A stretch of DNA of 64,000 bases from Vibrio owensii CAIM 1854 = LMG 25443 (lineage in GTDB: Bacteria; Pseudomonadota; Gammaproteobacteria; Enterobacterales; Vibrionaceae): the NCBI RefSeq assembly GCF_000817815.1, contig NZ_JPRD01000040.1, forward strand, positions 1-64,000, in the 5' to 3' direction. A program made the translations under genes and the position numbers. Position 1 is the first letter of the stretch. Every line of letters begins with the position of its first letter. Shown in pieces: positions 25,930 through 34,974 of this stretch. The notes beneath the pieces were generated by a model. The model saw nothing but the letters and a program-made list of their open reading frames with translations, made no database searches and was not told the origin of the DNA.

Positions 25930-25958
25930 TTTCCAATACGTATATTTGCAGCTATACT
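25930..25958 (+). promoter_or_regulatory. Sigma-70-like promoter of dinB
   Basis: TTTCCA at 25930-25935, a 17-base spacer, and TATACT at 25953-25958. The -10 element overlaps the LexA box, which fits repression by occlusion. Confidence 0.6.
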
Positions 25959-25972
25959 GTGTTTTTGAACAG
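25957..25972 (+). promoter_or_regulatory. LexA (SOS) box of dinB
   Basis: CTGTGTTTTTGAACAG fits CTGT-N8-ACAG exactly. It overlaps the -10 element and lies 18 bases before the dinB start, so dinB should be induced by DNA damage. Confidence 0.88.
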
Positions 25973-25990
25973 TGTATTTGTGTGTAGAGC

Positions 25991-27055
25991 GTGATTGAGC
26001 GAGTAAGAAAAATTATTCACGTGGATATGGATTGTTTCTATGCGGCGGTAGAAATGCGAGACAATCCAAATTACCGTGGGATTGCGCTTGCAGTAGGTGG
26101 CCATGAGAAGCAGAGAGGTGTCATCAGCACGTGTAATTATGAAGCACGTAAGTTTGGTGTACGCAGTGCAATGCCAACCGCAAGAGCATTACAACTATGT
26201 CCGAACCTCCTCGTCGTTCCGGGGCGCATGCACGTGTATAAACAAGTTTCTCAGCAGATTCGCGCTATCTTTGAACGATATACATCGCTTATTGAACCCC
26301 TTTCTCTTGATGAGGCTTATCTCGATGTTACCGACTCTACGGTATGTCGTGGTTCCGCGACCTTGATTGCGGAATCGATTCGCAATGATATCCGAAATGA
26401 GCTGGGAATTACTGCATCTGCAGGCATTGCTCCGATTAAGTTTCTTGCCAAAGTCGCCTCCGACATGAACAAACCCAATGGCCAGTTTGTGATTCCACCC
26501 GATAAAGTCCAAGAGGTAGTCGATAAATTGCCTTTGGAAAAGATCCCAGGTGTTGGCAAAGTGAGTTTAGAGAAACTCCATCAGGCTGGCTTCTATCTAT
26601 GTGAAGACATAAAAAACAGTGATTACCGTGAGCTATTGCGTCAGTTCGGGCGTCAAGGCGCTTCGCTTTGGAAGCGCAGCCATGGTATTGATGATCGTGA
26701 AGTAGTGGTGGAACGTGAACGCAAATCGGTTGGGGTAGAGCGAACCTTTAGCGAAAACATTTCGACTTACGATGAATGTTGGAAGGTGATTGAAGATAAG
26801 CTGTACCCTGAACTGGAGAGACGCTTAGAAAAAGCCAGTCCAGATAAATCGATCATCAAGCAGGGAATCAAGCTCAAGTTCGCCGACTTTCAGCTCACAA
26901 CGATTGAGCACATTCACCCTCAACTGGAACTGGATGACTTCAAAGTTCTGTTAAGAGACATTCTTAAGCGCCAAAACGGCCGAGAGATACGCTTGTTAGG
27001 CTTGAGTGTGATGCTCAAGCCTGAAGAACAAGCACGGCAATTGAGTTTCTTCTAA
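25991..27055 (+). CDS. dinB: DNA polymerase IV (Y-family)
   Basis: Error-prone translesion polymerase. From GTG 25991 it has 354 residues; E. coli begins four codons later at the equivalent of RKIIHVDMDCF. Catalytic acidic residues are intact in VDMDCFYAAVE and SLDEAYLDV. Helix-hairpin-helix region IPGVGKVSLEKL and a little-finger domain follow. The C-terminus QLSFF is a beta-clamp-binding motif. Its stop overlaps the stop of the convergent recQ-like gene by 4 bases, leaving no room for a terminator between them. Confidence 0.95.
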   Translation: MIERVRKIIHVDMDCFYAAVEMRDNPNYRGIALAVGGHEKQRGVISTCNYEARKFGVRSAMPTARALQLCPNLLVVPGRMHVYKQVSQQIRAIFERYTSLIEPLSLDEAYLDVTDSTVCRGSATLIAESIRNDIRNELGITASAGIAPIKFLAKVASDMNKPNGQFVIPPDKVQEVVDKLPLEKIPGVGKVSLEKLHQAGFYLCEDIKNSDYRELLRQFGRQGASLWKRSHGIDDREVVVERERKSVGVERTFSENISTYDECWKVIEDKLYPELERRLEKASPDKSIIKQGIKLKFADFQLTTIEHIHPQLELDDFKVLLRDILKRQNGREIRLLGLSVMLKPEEQARQLSFF

Positions 27056-28977
27056 GCTCGCGCTAACTCAACTTGCTTGAGCACGTGTTCAAAGGAGACA
27101 TTTGCCATTGCACCATAGCCTCGTAGTTTACTGGCTTTAAGTTGAGTGATGATTGGCGTGCTAATGCCACATAGGAATCGAGCTACGGCGGCATTACTGA
27201 TCGCCGTTGGTGAAAGCTGAACAAACTCATCAACCCAAGCGGACAAATGTGCCAGTTCAGGTTGTTCTTGCTGTGGCTGAGGGAATGATGCGACTTGTCC
27301 ACGACATACTGAGCAGTGACCGCATTGCGTCGGTGCATTGTGATCAGCAAAGTAATGCGCTAATTGATAGCTCAAGCAGTCCGATGATTGGAACAGATTC
27401 AACATCGTATGAATTCGTTCAATGTCTTTTTGCTCTTTGGATTGGAACAGTTCAACCAAATGTTGAGAGGTCGCTTCTTGGTTTTGAGTCGCAGGGAGAA
27501 CCGAATACACATCCGTGAGCTGTTTACTTTCTAATTCAATCCAACCGTTTTGGTGGAAGTAATCAAGCGCCGCAACCACACGGCTTCGCTCGGATTGATA
27601 GTTCATCCACAACGCTTCCAAATCCACTTGGCACCACACTTTCGCTTTGGTCGAGCAAGCAAAAATAGCTTCAATAAACTGGCGTCGTTCGCCTTGGAAC
27701 TGATTGAGGATGAAAGACCGGTCTTGCAAAAACTTGAAGCGATATTCGGCGAAATAGCTGTATTTGGCTTCAATCACTTTTGCCAGCTCTAGGTAAACCA
27801 ACAAGGTCTTCAGCGGCAGTTGACGAATGTTGCTGTCGCGAGATAAACGCAGTGCCATCACTTCCCACTGAGGCGTGTTCTCGCGAATTTGTTCCAACAC
27901 ATAATTGATTGAGCTTGGCTCAGGCGTGTCGCCGTAAACAAAGTTCTCTAATACCGTTAGGCCTGAGGTATTCCCCAAAAGAATACACTCCGAACGTTGC
28001 CCATCACGTCCCGCTCGGCCAATTTCTTGTGCGTAGTTTTCGATTGATTTCGGTAAATCGAAGTGAATCACACGGCGAATATCGGATTTATCTACACCCA
28101 TACCAAAGGCGATTGTGGCGACAATGCAGTCGATTTGCGAGTCCATGAATTGCTGTTGGATTTTCTCACGAATGTCGCTCTTCATTCCTGCGTGATAAGC
28201 GTGAGCATTGATACCTAAACGAATCAGTGAGCTGGCAACTTGCTCTGCGGTTTGTTGTTGAGTCACGTACACGATGCTTGGCAGTTTCGGGGCAGCAGCA
28301 ATAATGTCGCTCAATTGAGTTAGCTTGTTTTCTTCTTCACATGGAAGTACCGAAATATCAAGATTAGAGCGATAGAAACCGGTAACGGTAATGTTCTCGC
28401 CAGCGATATCAAACTTACTTTGCATGTCCTCGATAACTGCTGGCGTAGCTGTTGCGGTCAGCAAGAGGGTTTGAGGGATATTCAGTTCACGCTGGTATTG
28501 CGGCAGTTTAAGGTAGTCTGGACGGAAGTTATGACCCCACTCCGAGATACAGTGCGCTTCGTCGACCACCATGAGAGAAAGTGGAATTTGACGAATGAAC
28601 TCGCGAAAACGTTCGTTCTTGAGTCGCTCTACCGAGATCATCAAAATCTTGATATGCCCATTCTTCACGCCAGCCATCACCTGCTGAGTTTCTTCACGGC
28701 TTTGGCTACTGTCGATAGATGCCGCAGCAATGCCTCTGCCTTGTAAGAAACTAAGTTGGTCTTTCATCAATGCAAGAAGCGGTGAAATCACTAACGTCAG
28801 GTGTGGTAACTGAGTAGCTGGAAGCTGGTAACAAAGCGATTTCCCTGAGCCAGTTGGGAAGATGGCAGCGGCTGAGTGTCCGTTCATTACAGCTTCAATC
28901 ACCGGTTGTTGGCCGGGTCTTAATGAGTCAAACCCGAATACGGATTGAAGCGTTTGCTGAAGCGAGTCACTTTGCAT
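27052..28977 (-). CDS. RecQ-family ATP-dependent DNA helicase
   Basis: 3'-5' superfamily 2 helicase of 641 residues. Walker A PTGSGKSLC (about 41-49), DEAH box VVDEAHCISEWGHNFRP, the TATATP motif III, and motif VI IGRAGRDGQ are all intact. The zinc-binding RQC cysteines appear in TQCGHCSVCRG. The C-terminal hundred residues do not look like a standard HRDC domain, so this may be a second RecQ-type enzyme rather than the canonical recQ; I leave the symbol open. It is convergent with dinB, with overlapping stop codons. Confidence 0.9.
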   Translation of the reverse strand: MQSDSLQQTLQSVFGFDSLRPGQQPVIEAVMNGHSAAAIFPTGSGKSLCYQLPATQLPHLTLVISPLLALMKDQLSFLQGRGIAAASIDSSQSREETQQVMAGVKNGHIKILMISVERLKNERFREFIRQIPLSLMVVDEAHCISEWGHNFRPDYLKLPQYQRELNIPQTLLLTATATPAVIEDMQSKFDIAGENITVTGFYRSNLDISVLPCEEENKLTQLSDIIAAAPKLPSIVYVTQQQTAEQVASSLIRLGINAHAYHAGMKSDIREKIQQQFMDSQIDCIVATIAFGMGVDKSDIRRVIHFDLPKSIENYAQEIGRAGRDGQRSECILLGNTSGLTVLENFVYGDTPEPSSINYVLEQIRENTPQWEVMALRLSRDSNIRQLPLKTLLVYLELAKVIEAKYSYFAEYRFKFLQDRSFILNQFQGERRQFIEAIFACSTKAKVWCQVDLEALWMNYQSERSRVVAALDYFHQNGWIELESKQLTDVYSVLPATQNQEATSQHLVELFQSKEQKDIERIHTMLNLFQSSDCLSYQLAHYFADHNAPTQCGHCSVCRGQVASFPQPQQEQPELAHLSAWVDEFVQLSPTAISNAAVARFLCGISTPIITQLKASKLRGYGAMANVSFEHVLKQVELARA

Positions 28978-29053
28978 AATAGGGAAACCTTGGTTTGATG
29001 ATAAACTGGGTTACATTAACACACCCTGAGTGCCAAACGCGCGCCCTAAAAGT

Positions 29054-29533
29054 ATGAACAAAGTCGATTTAGTCCAAATAATCATTCAACAACTCGGAGA
29101 TAAACTCCAAGTTGCTCATGCCTCGACTCAGAGAGCGATTGATGCCGCGACGGATGAAGAAACCGTGCCTGAGCATAAGTACGATACGCTAGCTTTAGAG
29201 GCTTCTTACCTCGCACATGGGCAAGCGATGCGCGTGCAAGAGAGTGAAGAAGAACTTCGCCAGTACCGCACTCTTGTGTTGCGTGATTTTGTTGATGCTC
29301 GTATCGCGGTTAGTGCTTATGTGGAATTAGTGGACGAGAACGATGTTGAAAAAGCCTTTTTTATCGGTCCTTGCTCAGGCGGGCTGACTGTCGAATGGCA
29401 AGGCAAAGAGGTGTTTGTTCTTACGCCGAAATCCCCCCTTGGTCGTGCTTTGATGGGCAAAGAAGAAGGGGAGGAAGTGGAGATGAAAATTGGCGATAAA
29501 ACAACTTGTTATGAAGTCGTGACGATTTGCTGA
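29054..29533 (+). CDS. GreA/GreB C-terminal-domain protein
   Basis: A 159-residue protein from ATG 29054 (MNKVDLVQIIIQQLG). A helical N-terminal part (about 1-80, EEELRQYRTLV) and a C-terminal FKBP-like domain end in TPKSPLGRALMGKEEGEEVEM, the phrase typical of Gre factors. The N-terminal part lacks the clear long coiled coil with tip acidic residues of GreA/GreB, so it may bind RNA polymerase without the transcript-cleavage role, as Rnk-type proteins do. The upstream GTG at 29030 would add 8 residues. It is divergent from the recQ-like gene. Confidence 0.8.
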   Translation: MNKVDLVQIIIQQLGDKLQVAHASTQRAIDAATDEETVPEHKYDTLALEASYLAHGQAMRVQESEEELRQYRTLVLRDFVDARIAVSAYVELVDENDVEKAFFIGPCSGGLTVEWQGKEVFVLTPKSPLGRALMGKEEGEEVEMKIGDKTTCYEVVTIC

Positions 29534-29592
29534 CATCCCACCCATAGGTGGCTGTTATAGTTAAACAGAATAACCATGAAAAAGAGAAAGTA

Positions 29593-30336
29593 ATGAAGAA
29601 ACTGCTCACGCTCTCCTTGTTGACTATTAGTGCTAGTGGCTACGCAGCTCAGTGTCGCGTTGATATTAACAACGAAGTTCGTATGGATGGTCAGAACTTA
29701 GAAATCGTACATGCTAATGGTGAAAAAGCGGTCGTCGATGAAGACAATAACCTGTTCATCAAAGGTGAAATGATCGAGCTAGACGATGATCAAAAAGCGG
29801 CAATTGAAAGTTACCGCGAGAAGATGAATGCTTATATTCCGCAAGCGAAACAGCTCGCGAGTGATGGCTTAGCCCTAGCAAATGACATCATCGATGATAT
29901 CGCAGTAAGCCTTGATGCACCTGACTCGTTTGATAACGTTAAGGTGGCGGTAAAGGATTTCTTTGCCGATGTAGAAGCCCGTTACTACAAAGACGGTGAT
30001 TTTATTCTACCTGCTGACAGTTTTGACGCGATGACAGAATCATGGTCAAAAGACTTCGAAAAGGCACAAGAAATCTTTAACAAAGAATTCCTAACCAGCG
30101 CATTTGACGCTTTGTCTGCCAAGATGAAAGAAGACGGTGGTTTGAACTTAACTGCGCTGTCTGAAAGCATGACGGAACTGCAAGCCAAGGTACAAGAACG
30201 CTTAGCTGAGCATTCGAAAGACGTCGAAAAACAAGCGGAGGATTTGTGTGAATCATTGGATGATATGGCAGGTGAAGAACAAGATCTGCTGAAGAAGATC
30301 CCAGCATTAAAAGATTACCAAGTCTTCACGATCTAA
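29593..30336 (+). CDS. YggN-like periplasmic protein (DUF2884)
   Basis: A 247-residue exported protein of unknown function. The ATG at 29593 has AAAGAGAAAG upstream and opens a signal peptide (KKLLTLSLLTISASGYA, cut before AQC). The mature part is acidic and mostly helical (long Glu/Lys/Ala-rich segments around SESMTELQAKVQERLAEHSKD) and keeps two cysteines, one near each end, that could form a disulfide. This corresponds to the DUF2884/YggN family. It lies 59 bases after the Gre-like gene. Confidence 0.82.
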   Translation: MKKLLTLSLLTISASGYAAQCRVDINNEVRMDGQNLEIVHANGEKAVVDEDNNLFIKGEMIELDDDQKAAIESYREKMNAYIPQAKQLASDGLALANDIIDDIAVSLDAPDSFDNVKVAVKDFFADVEARYYKDGDFILPADSFDAMTESWSKDFEKAQEIFNKEFLTSAFDALSAKMKEDGGLNLTALSESMTELQAKVQERLAEHSKDVEKQAEDLCESLDDMAGEEQDLLKKIPALKDYQVFTI

Positions 30337-30357
30337 TTCGCGAAACACAAATAACAA

Positions 30358-30384
30358 AGAGCGCCTGTTATCGGCGCTCTTTTT
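30358..30384. terminator. Bidirectional terminator between the DUF2884 gene and the chitinase
   Basis: AGAGCGCC-tgttatc-GGCGCTCT followed by TTTTT, with A residues upstream; it lies between two convergent genes. Confidence 0.88.
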
Positions 30385-30413
30385 ACATGGGTACTATTCA
30401 GTATCTATTCGAG

Positions 30414-32954
30414 TTATTCCGCATTCATCTGAGTTAGCTTATCGCCGACTGGTTTCGAGAAGTTGAAGCCATCGTGCTCATCCCAGTTGATCGACCATGT
30501 CATCACACCAGCGTAGTTCGGATAGTTAAACGCTGGTTTCACTGTGCCACATGAAGTGCCTTTGGTTAAGCAATCTAATGCGTCTAGGATGTTCTGTGTT
30601 GGCGCCTGACCTGAGTTCGCTGAGCTTGGCCCCGATGGTAAGCCAATCGCCACTTGGTCATCACGCAGTGGCTCAAACATGGTGCCATCTGCCAATTCAA
30701 AACCTTCAATCAGCATCTTAGACTGCGCTACCATCATATCCACTGATCCCTCTGGAGCCGAGCCAGACATGTATGGGTTTGGCAGGCCGCCGTTGTTGTA
30801 TAGCTGAACGTGTAGAAGGTCGAGCGTGCTGCGTGTCTCGTTAATCACAGGAATGTACGCGCCCCAAATTCCGCTATAAGCAATGTAACCACCTTGTACG
30901 TAAGGGTGCTCAGGTGCCATGGTTAGGTACATATCGCCGCCCATGTTCTGCTCGATTTGCAACAAAGCACCACCCAAACGTGCTTGAATTTGCGAACCAT
31001 GCAGCAGGTTAGAGCCACTTTCTAGATCCACATCCAAACCATCGAAGCCCCATTCGGCAATCAATGCGGTCAAGCTCGATACGAAGTTTGCTTCATCTTG
31101 GTCTGTGTTTAGCGTGATTGTGCCTTCTGCGCCTCCAAGAGACAGAACGAACTTCTTACCTTTAGCTTGCAGTGCGGCCATGTCTTGCTTGAATTGAGTT
31201 GGGTCTAGCGCAGGACAATCACTGTAGATGTCACCAGAGTACAGGTTGAAGTGCACGGTACCATCGCTGTTACGGTCGTTTTCTGCAAAGGCAATATCAA
31301 TCACATCCCATGCATCAGACATGTCGGCGAGGCGGATAGGACAGCCTGCACCGTTCACGAAGTTGTGCCAGTAACCAATCAACTTATGACGTTTCTCAGT
31401 TTGTTCAACAACGGTAATCGATGCCGCATCAGAAAGCGCGGTTGTACCTGCAAGATCGGTGGCTTGAGCGCTTACCGTAAAGCTACCAATCGCGGCAGGT
31501 GTCCAGTTCGCCGAGTAAGGTGCCGTTGTGTCGGTTGCGACAACTGCACCGTTCACCATAAAGTCGACGTGTTTCACGCCAGAGGTTAGTGAGGTTGCAT
31601 CTGCGCTTAGAACGAGATTCTTACCTAAACCGACGGTTTGACCTGCACTCGGTGACGTCAATGAAATCACCAAATCTTGGTCACTCACAGTCACATTAAC
31701 GACAGACTCGGACGTATTGTTATCGTTGTCTGTGGCAACGGCTTTTAGTTGATTGGCACCAACTAGCGTTGCATTCCATAGAACGGAATATGGTGCTTGA
31801 GCAACCACACCTAAACTGGTGTCATTGGCGAAGAACTCTACTTGAGTCACGCTACCGTCTGCATCGCTGGCATCCGCCGAGACTTCAACGCTGTCACCTG
31901 CGAGTAAGACTTGTCCTTCGCTTGGTGCGGTTATAGCGACTTGAGGCGGTGTAGAACATGCACCTAGCCCAGTCCACGCATCCTGCCAGTACAAACCTTC
32001 ACCCGGCTCATAAGCCCAGGCTGCATCAGAAGAACACCAACCTGCAACATCACAGCGGTATTTCTGGTTGAGATTAGAGACGAGTGTACCTGCTTCATAG
32101 CGGTTACCAGCTACATAAGGTACAGCATCTGCACAGCCACCAGAACTGGAATCGCTGACGATGAGTGAGACTTCTTGGCTCATAGTTGTCAGGTTTGAAT
32201 CATCGGTTGCTTGCGCTTTGAAGGTATGAGTACCGACTGCCGCCGTCCAGACGTATTCATATGGAGCCGCAGTATCGACGGCAACGGATTGGTTGTTTAT
32301 GAAGAACTCAACTTGAGTGACTAAACCATCGCTGTCTGCTGCATCGGCCGTTACCGAAATAGTGTCACCCACACTTGGTGTTTCCGTGCCTGTTGGGCTC
32401 GTTAGAGAAACGGTTGGAGGTGGTAGTTCGGTTTGCGGTTGAACGAAGATAGAAACATTGGTTGTGGTTACCGCACCTTCGTTGTCGGTGGCGATTGCCG
32501 TTAACTGAGAGACACCCTCTACTGCTGTCCAGTTAGCTTGGAAAGGGGATTGGGTAACAACAGCAACGGTCTGGTTACCAGCAAGAAATTCGACTTGAGC
32601 CACTTGGCCGTCTTCGTCAGCGGCGTTTGCTAACAAAGTGATTACGCTGCCTTCAGGGATCTGAGCATTATCTGCAGGAGAGGAGAAAGACACCGTTGGA
32701 GGGAGGTTTGTACCGCCACCATCACATTGTCCAAGGCCTTTCCACGCCTCCCATGGGCCTGAGTTGTTTACCGGATCATTACCTTGTGTCCAGTAAGCAG
32801 CCTCATACGCAGCGCCTTTGGTTTGCACTTGATCGCCAGAGTTGTAGACGGTTGCGCTATCCCAGGTTGATAAGTTTTGGCAGTTGTAGGCTTGAGCTTG
32901 ATAGCTGACGCTAAGCGCGGCTATTACTGCGCCATGCAGTAGAGTGAACTTCAT
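30414..32954 (-). CDS. Secreted modular GH18 chitinase
   Basis: An 846-residue exported endochitinase. Signal peptide KFTLLHGAVIAALSVSYQAQA, then a first chitin-binding CBM5/12-type module (NCQNLSTWDSATVYNSGDQV to WKGLGQC), two Ig-like repeats (PPTVSFSSPADNAQIPEG and PPPTVSLTSPTGTETPSVG), a second CBM module (YVAGNRYEAGTLV to WTGLGAC), two more Ig-like repeats, and the GH18 barrel (about 535-846). The catalytic DGLDVDLE motif is intact, so Glu can act as the acid. DLLHVQLYNN resembles the QxYN segment of the GH18 active site. Strong ribosome binding site AAGGAGAG. It is monocistronic with a leader containing a 16-bp inverted repeat. Confidence 0.93.
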   Translation of the reverse strand: MKFTLLHGAVIAALSVSYQAQAYNCQNLSTWDSATVYNSGDQVQTKGAAYEAAYWTQGNDPVNNSGPWEAWKGLGQCDGGGTNLPPTVSFSSPADNAQIPEGSVITLLANAADEDGQVAQVEFLAGNQTVAVVTQSPFQANWTAVEGVSQLTAIATDNEGAVTTTNVSIFVQPQTELPPPTVSLTSPTGTETPSVGDTISVTADAADSDGLVTQVEFFINNQSVAVDTAAPYEYVWTAAVGTHTFKAQATDDSNLTTMSQEVSLIVSDSSSGGCADAVPYVAGNRYEAGTLVSNLNQKYRCDVAGWCSSDAAWAYEPGEGLYWQDAWTGLGACSTPPQVAITAPSEGQVLLAGDSVEVSADASDADGSVTQVEFFANDTSLGVVAQAPYSVLWNATLVGANQLKAVATDNDNNTSESVVNVTVSDQDLVISLTSPSAGQTVGLGKNLVLSADATSLTSGVKHVDFMVNGAVVATDTTAPYSANWTPAAIGSFTVSAQATDLAGTTALSDAASITVVEQTEKRHKLIGYWHNFVNGAGCPIRLADMSDAWDVIDIAFAENDRNSDGTVHFNLYSGDIYSDCPALDPTQFKQDMAALQAKGKKFVLSLGGAEGTITLNTDQDEANFVSSLTALIAEWGFDGLDVDLESGSNLLHGSQIQARLGGALLQIEQNMGGDMYLTMAPEHPYVQGGYIAYSGIWGAYIPVINETRSTLDLLHVQLYNNGGLPNPYMSGSAPEGSVDMMVAQSKMLIEGFELADGTMFEPLRDDQVAIGLPSGPSSANSGQAPTQNILDALDCLTKGTSCGTVKPAFNYPNYAGVMTWSINWDEHDGFNFSKPVGDKLTQMNAE

Positions 32955-32976
32955 TTTTCTCTCCTTGAGTTACTCG

Positions 32977-32992
32977 ATGTTCGTAAGAACAT
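32977..32992. repeat. Inverted repeat in the chitinase leader
   Basis: ATGTTC-gtaa-GAACAT, 22 bases upstream of the chitinase start and just before its ribosome binding site. A second palindrome, TAGTTA-ga-TAACTA, lies at 33002-33015. The rest of 32955-33278 is AT-rich promoter sequence for the divergent chitinase and NSS transporter genes, with no gene. Confidence 0.5.
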
Positions 32993-33278
32993 GAACAGAT
33001 ATAGTTAGATAACTAGTTGATAAATAGACATCAGGAGAGAAATTCGAAGCGTTATGTTTCACTTTTCAACACGAAATCACGCTGAACTATTCGGACTTTA
33101 CAACTCGGCTCATTATTTTTCGGCTCACTTCACGCTGATTTATAAAATCATCAAAAAGACAGAAAACGATACTTGGTGAATATGAGATGTACGTGGAAAT
33201 TTACAAACTGAATGTCTGCTAATTGATCTGATTGTCGAGTAATTAACCTAATGACTCTTGTTGAGTAGAAGATATTGC

Positions 33279-33302
33279 TATAGTGTACTAGTCAGCTAGT
33301 TC
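33279..33302 (+). promoter_or_regulatory. Promoter -10 and TrpR operator of the NSS transporter gene
   Basis: A -10-like TATAGT at 33279-33284 is followed at once by GTACTAGTCAGCTAGTTC (33285-33302). From memory the E. coli trp operator reads GTACTAGTTAACTAGTTC on one strand, so 16 of 18 positions agree and the CTAG half-sites are both present with correct spacing. The site covers the expected transcription start, 22 bases before the gene, so tryptophan-bound TrpR should repress it. The -35 is unclear (TCTTGT at 17-base spacing). Confidence 0.78.
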
Positions 33303-33324
33303 ATTGATATTTTGTGTGAGTGGT

Positions 33325-34689
33325 ATGACACAACAAACTTCTTCTCAGCCTCGTGAGCATTTTGGCTCACGCCTTGGATTCATCTTAGCGGCAGCAGGTG
33401 CTGCAGTGGGTCTAGGTAATATTTGGGGCTTTCCTACCCAAGCAGCAAGTAACGGCGGTGGCGCCTTCTTGTTGGTGTACTTGGTGATGATTCTTATCGT
33501 TGCATTCCCAATGCTGGTGGTTGAAATGGCGATCGGTCGTCATGGTCAAGCCAACCCAGTAGACAGTATGCGTTCTCTAACAGACAACCCTGTGGGCAAG
33601 AAGCTTGGCGGCCTAGTTGGTTGGATTGGTCTGAGTGTGCCAAGTGCGGTTTTGGCGTTTTACTCGATTGTAGGCGGTTGGTTGATCTGCTTTATGTTGG
33701 GTGCAGTGACCGACATCATGGGTATGGAAGCGGCGACACAATGGTTGAAAGGCTTCAGCGTTGAACGCAACTTGTTTGGTACGATTACATTTTATGTATT
33801 AACCATTTTGATCGTACAGGGCGGCGTAAAACAGGGCATTGAAAAGTGGTCTACACGTCTAATGCCAGCACTGTTTGTTCTGTTCGGTTTGCTGTTCATC
33901 TACATCATGACGCAAAACGGTGCGATGGAAGGTTTGAAACACTACCTAGTGCCTGATTTCGAGAAAGTATGGGATCGCAAACTTATCCTTGCCGCAATGG
34001 GCCAAGGCTTCTTCTCTCTGACCATCGGTGGCTGTTCGATGCTTATCTATGGCTCTTACCTAAGTAAGAAAGAGAACTTGCCGAAGATGGCGATGAACGT
34101 GACTATGGTCGATACCGCAGTTGCCTTTATTGCTGGTCTAGTGGTGATGCCTGCAATGTTCGTTGCGATGCAAAAAGGCGTTCAAATCTATGCAGAAGAT
34201 GGTTCGCTATTAAGTTCAGATACACTGGTATTTACAGTTCTACCGCTGATGTTTGATAGCTTAGGTTTGCTTGGTCAACTGTTCTCAATTGTTTTCTTCT
34301 TACTACTGACGATTGCAGCATTGACGTCTTCTATCTCGATGCTTGAATGTCCGGTTGCACTGGTGGGTGAGCGATTCAACACGAAACGCAGCACGACAAG
34401 CTGGGTATTAGGTGGCCTGATTGCGCTGTTCAGTGTGGTTATCGTATTTAACTTCGGCGCACTGTTTGGCATGGTTGCGACCATCGCAACGCAATATCTA
34501 CAACCTATGGCGGCGTTATTGTTCTGTCTATTTGGTGGCTGGGTATGGAATCGTCACTCAAAAATCAAAGAGCTTGAGCAAGGTTGTCCTGAGTTCACTC
34601 AAGGTTGGTTCGGTAAGTTGTGGCCGGCATACGTGAAGTTTGTTTGTCCGATTCTGGTAGCGACCGTTATTTGGGCCTCGTTCGGCTAA
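33325..34689 (+). CDS. Neurotransmitter:sodium symporter (NSS) family transporter, probably for tryptophan
   Basis: A 454-residue Na+-coupled amino acid transporter of the LeuT fold with about 11 to 12 helices. The helix 1 signature GSRLGFILAAAGAAVGLGNIWGFP contains the Na+ and substrate-binding unwound segment. I chose ATG 33325 (MTQQTSSQPREHFGS); upstream codons are not good starts. Family members carry tryptophan, tyrosine, leucine, methionine and others. The TrpR operator over its promoter makes tryptophan the best guess; this is inference from regulation, not from binding-site residues. It is followed by a strong terminator. Confidence 0.9.
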   Translation: MTQQTSSQPREHFGSRLGFILAAAGAAVGLGNIWGFPTQAASNGGGAFLLVYLVMILIVAFPMLVVEMAIGRHGQANPVDSMRSLTDNPVGKKLGGLVGWIGLSVPSAVLAFYSIVGGWLICFMLGAVTDIMGMEAATQWLKGFSVERNLFGTITFYVLTILIVQGGVKQGIEKWSTRLMPALFVLFGLLFIYIMTQNGAMEGLKHYLVPDFEKVWDRKLILAAMGQGFFSLTIGGCSMLIYGSYLSKKENLPKMAMNVTMVDTAVAFIAGLVVMPAMFVAMQKGVQIYAEDGSLLSSDTLVFTVLPLMFDSLGLLGQLFSIVFFLLLTIAALTSSISMLECPVALVGERFNTKRSTTSWVLGGLIALFSVVIVFNFGALFGMVATIATQYLQPMAALLFCLFGGWVWNRHSKIKELEQGCPEFTQGWFGKLWPAYVKFVCPILVATVIWASFG

Positions 34690-34712
34690 TCGGCTTACGC
34701 AAAGCACAAAAG

Positions 34713-34747
34713 AAAAGGGCTTGATGAATGCATCAAGCCCTTTTTTC
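34713..34747 (+). terminator. Intrinsic terminator after the NSS transporter gene
   Basis: AAAAGGGCTTGATG-aatg-CATCAAGCCCTTTTTT: 10-bp GC-containing stem and T tract. The A tract on the left means it may also end the leftward DUF4250 message. Confidence 0.9.
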
Positions 34748-34782
34748 TATTCGATGTTTACGTTGTCCGTCGCGATGGGCGG

Positions 34783-34974
34783 TTAACGGAACTGACCTAC
34801 TTCAGGCAGAAAGTCAAAACCCGCCGTTGCCAGCTTTGCTTCAAGTGCTGCGCGGTCGATATCAAAGAATGCAACCAGCTTATCCAGATCACCACCGAAG
34901 TCGTCACGTAGCTTCATGTTGACGATGCTCATCAGCATGATTGGATCCATGGATTCGAAGTTAGCTAGATTCAT
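34783..34974 (-). CDS. DUF4250 family small protein
   Basis: A 63-residue protein of unknown function, all-helical by appearance. [19 protein letters not shown] opens it, and FDIDRAALEAKLATAGFDFLP near the end resembles a small helix-turn-helix-like unit. No signal peptide or membrane segment. Its start overlaps the yaeP stop by one base (TAATG), so the two are cotranslated. Confidence 0.82.
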   Translation of the reverse strand: MNLANFESMDPIMLMSIVNMKLRDDFGGDLDKLVAFFDIDRAALEAKLATAGFDFLPEVGQFR

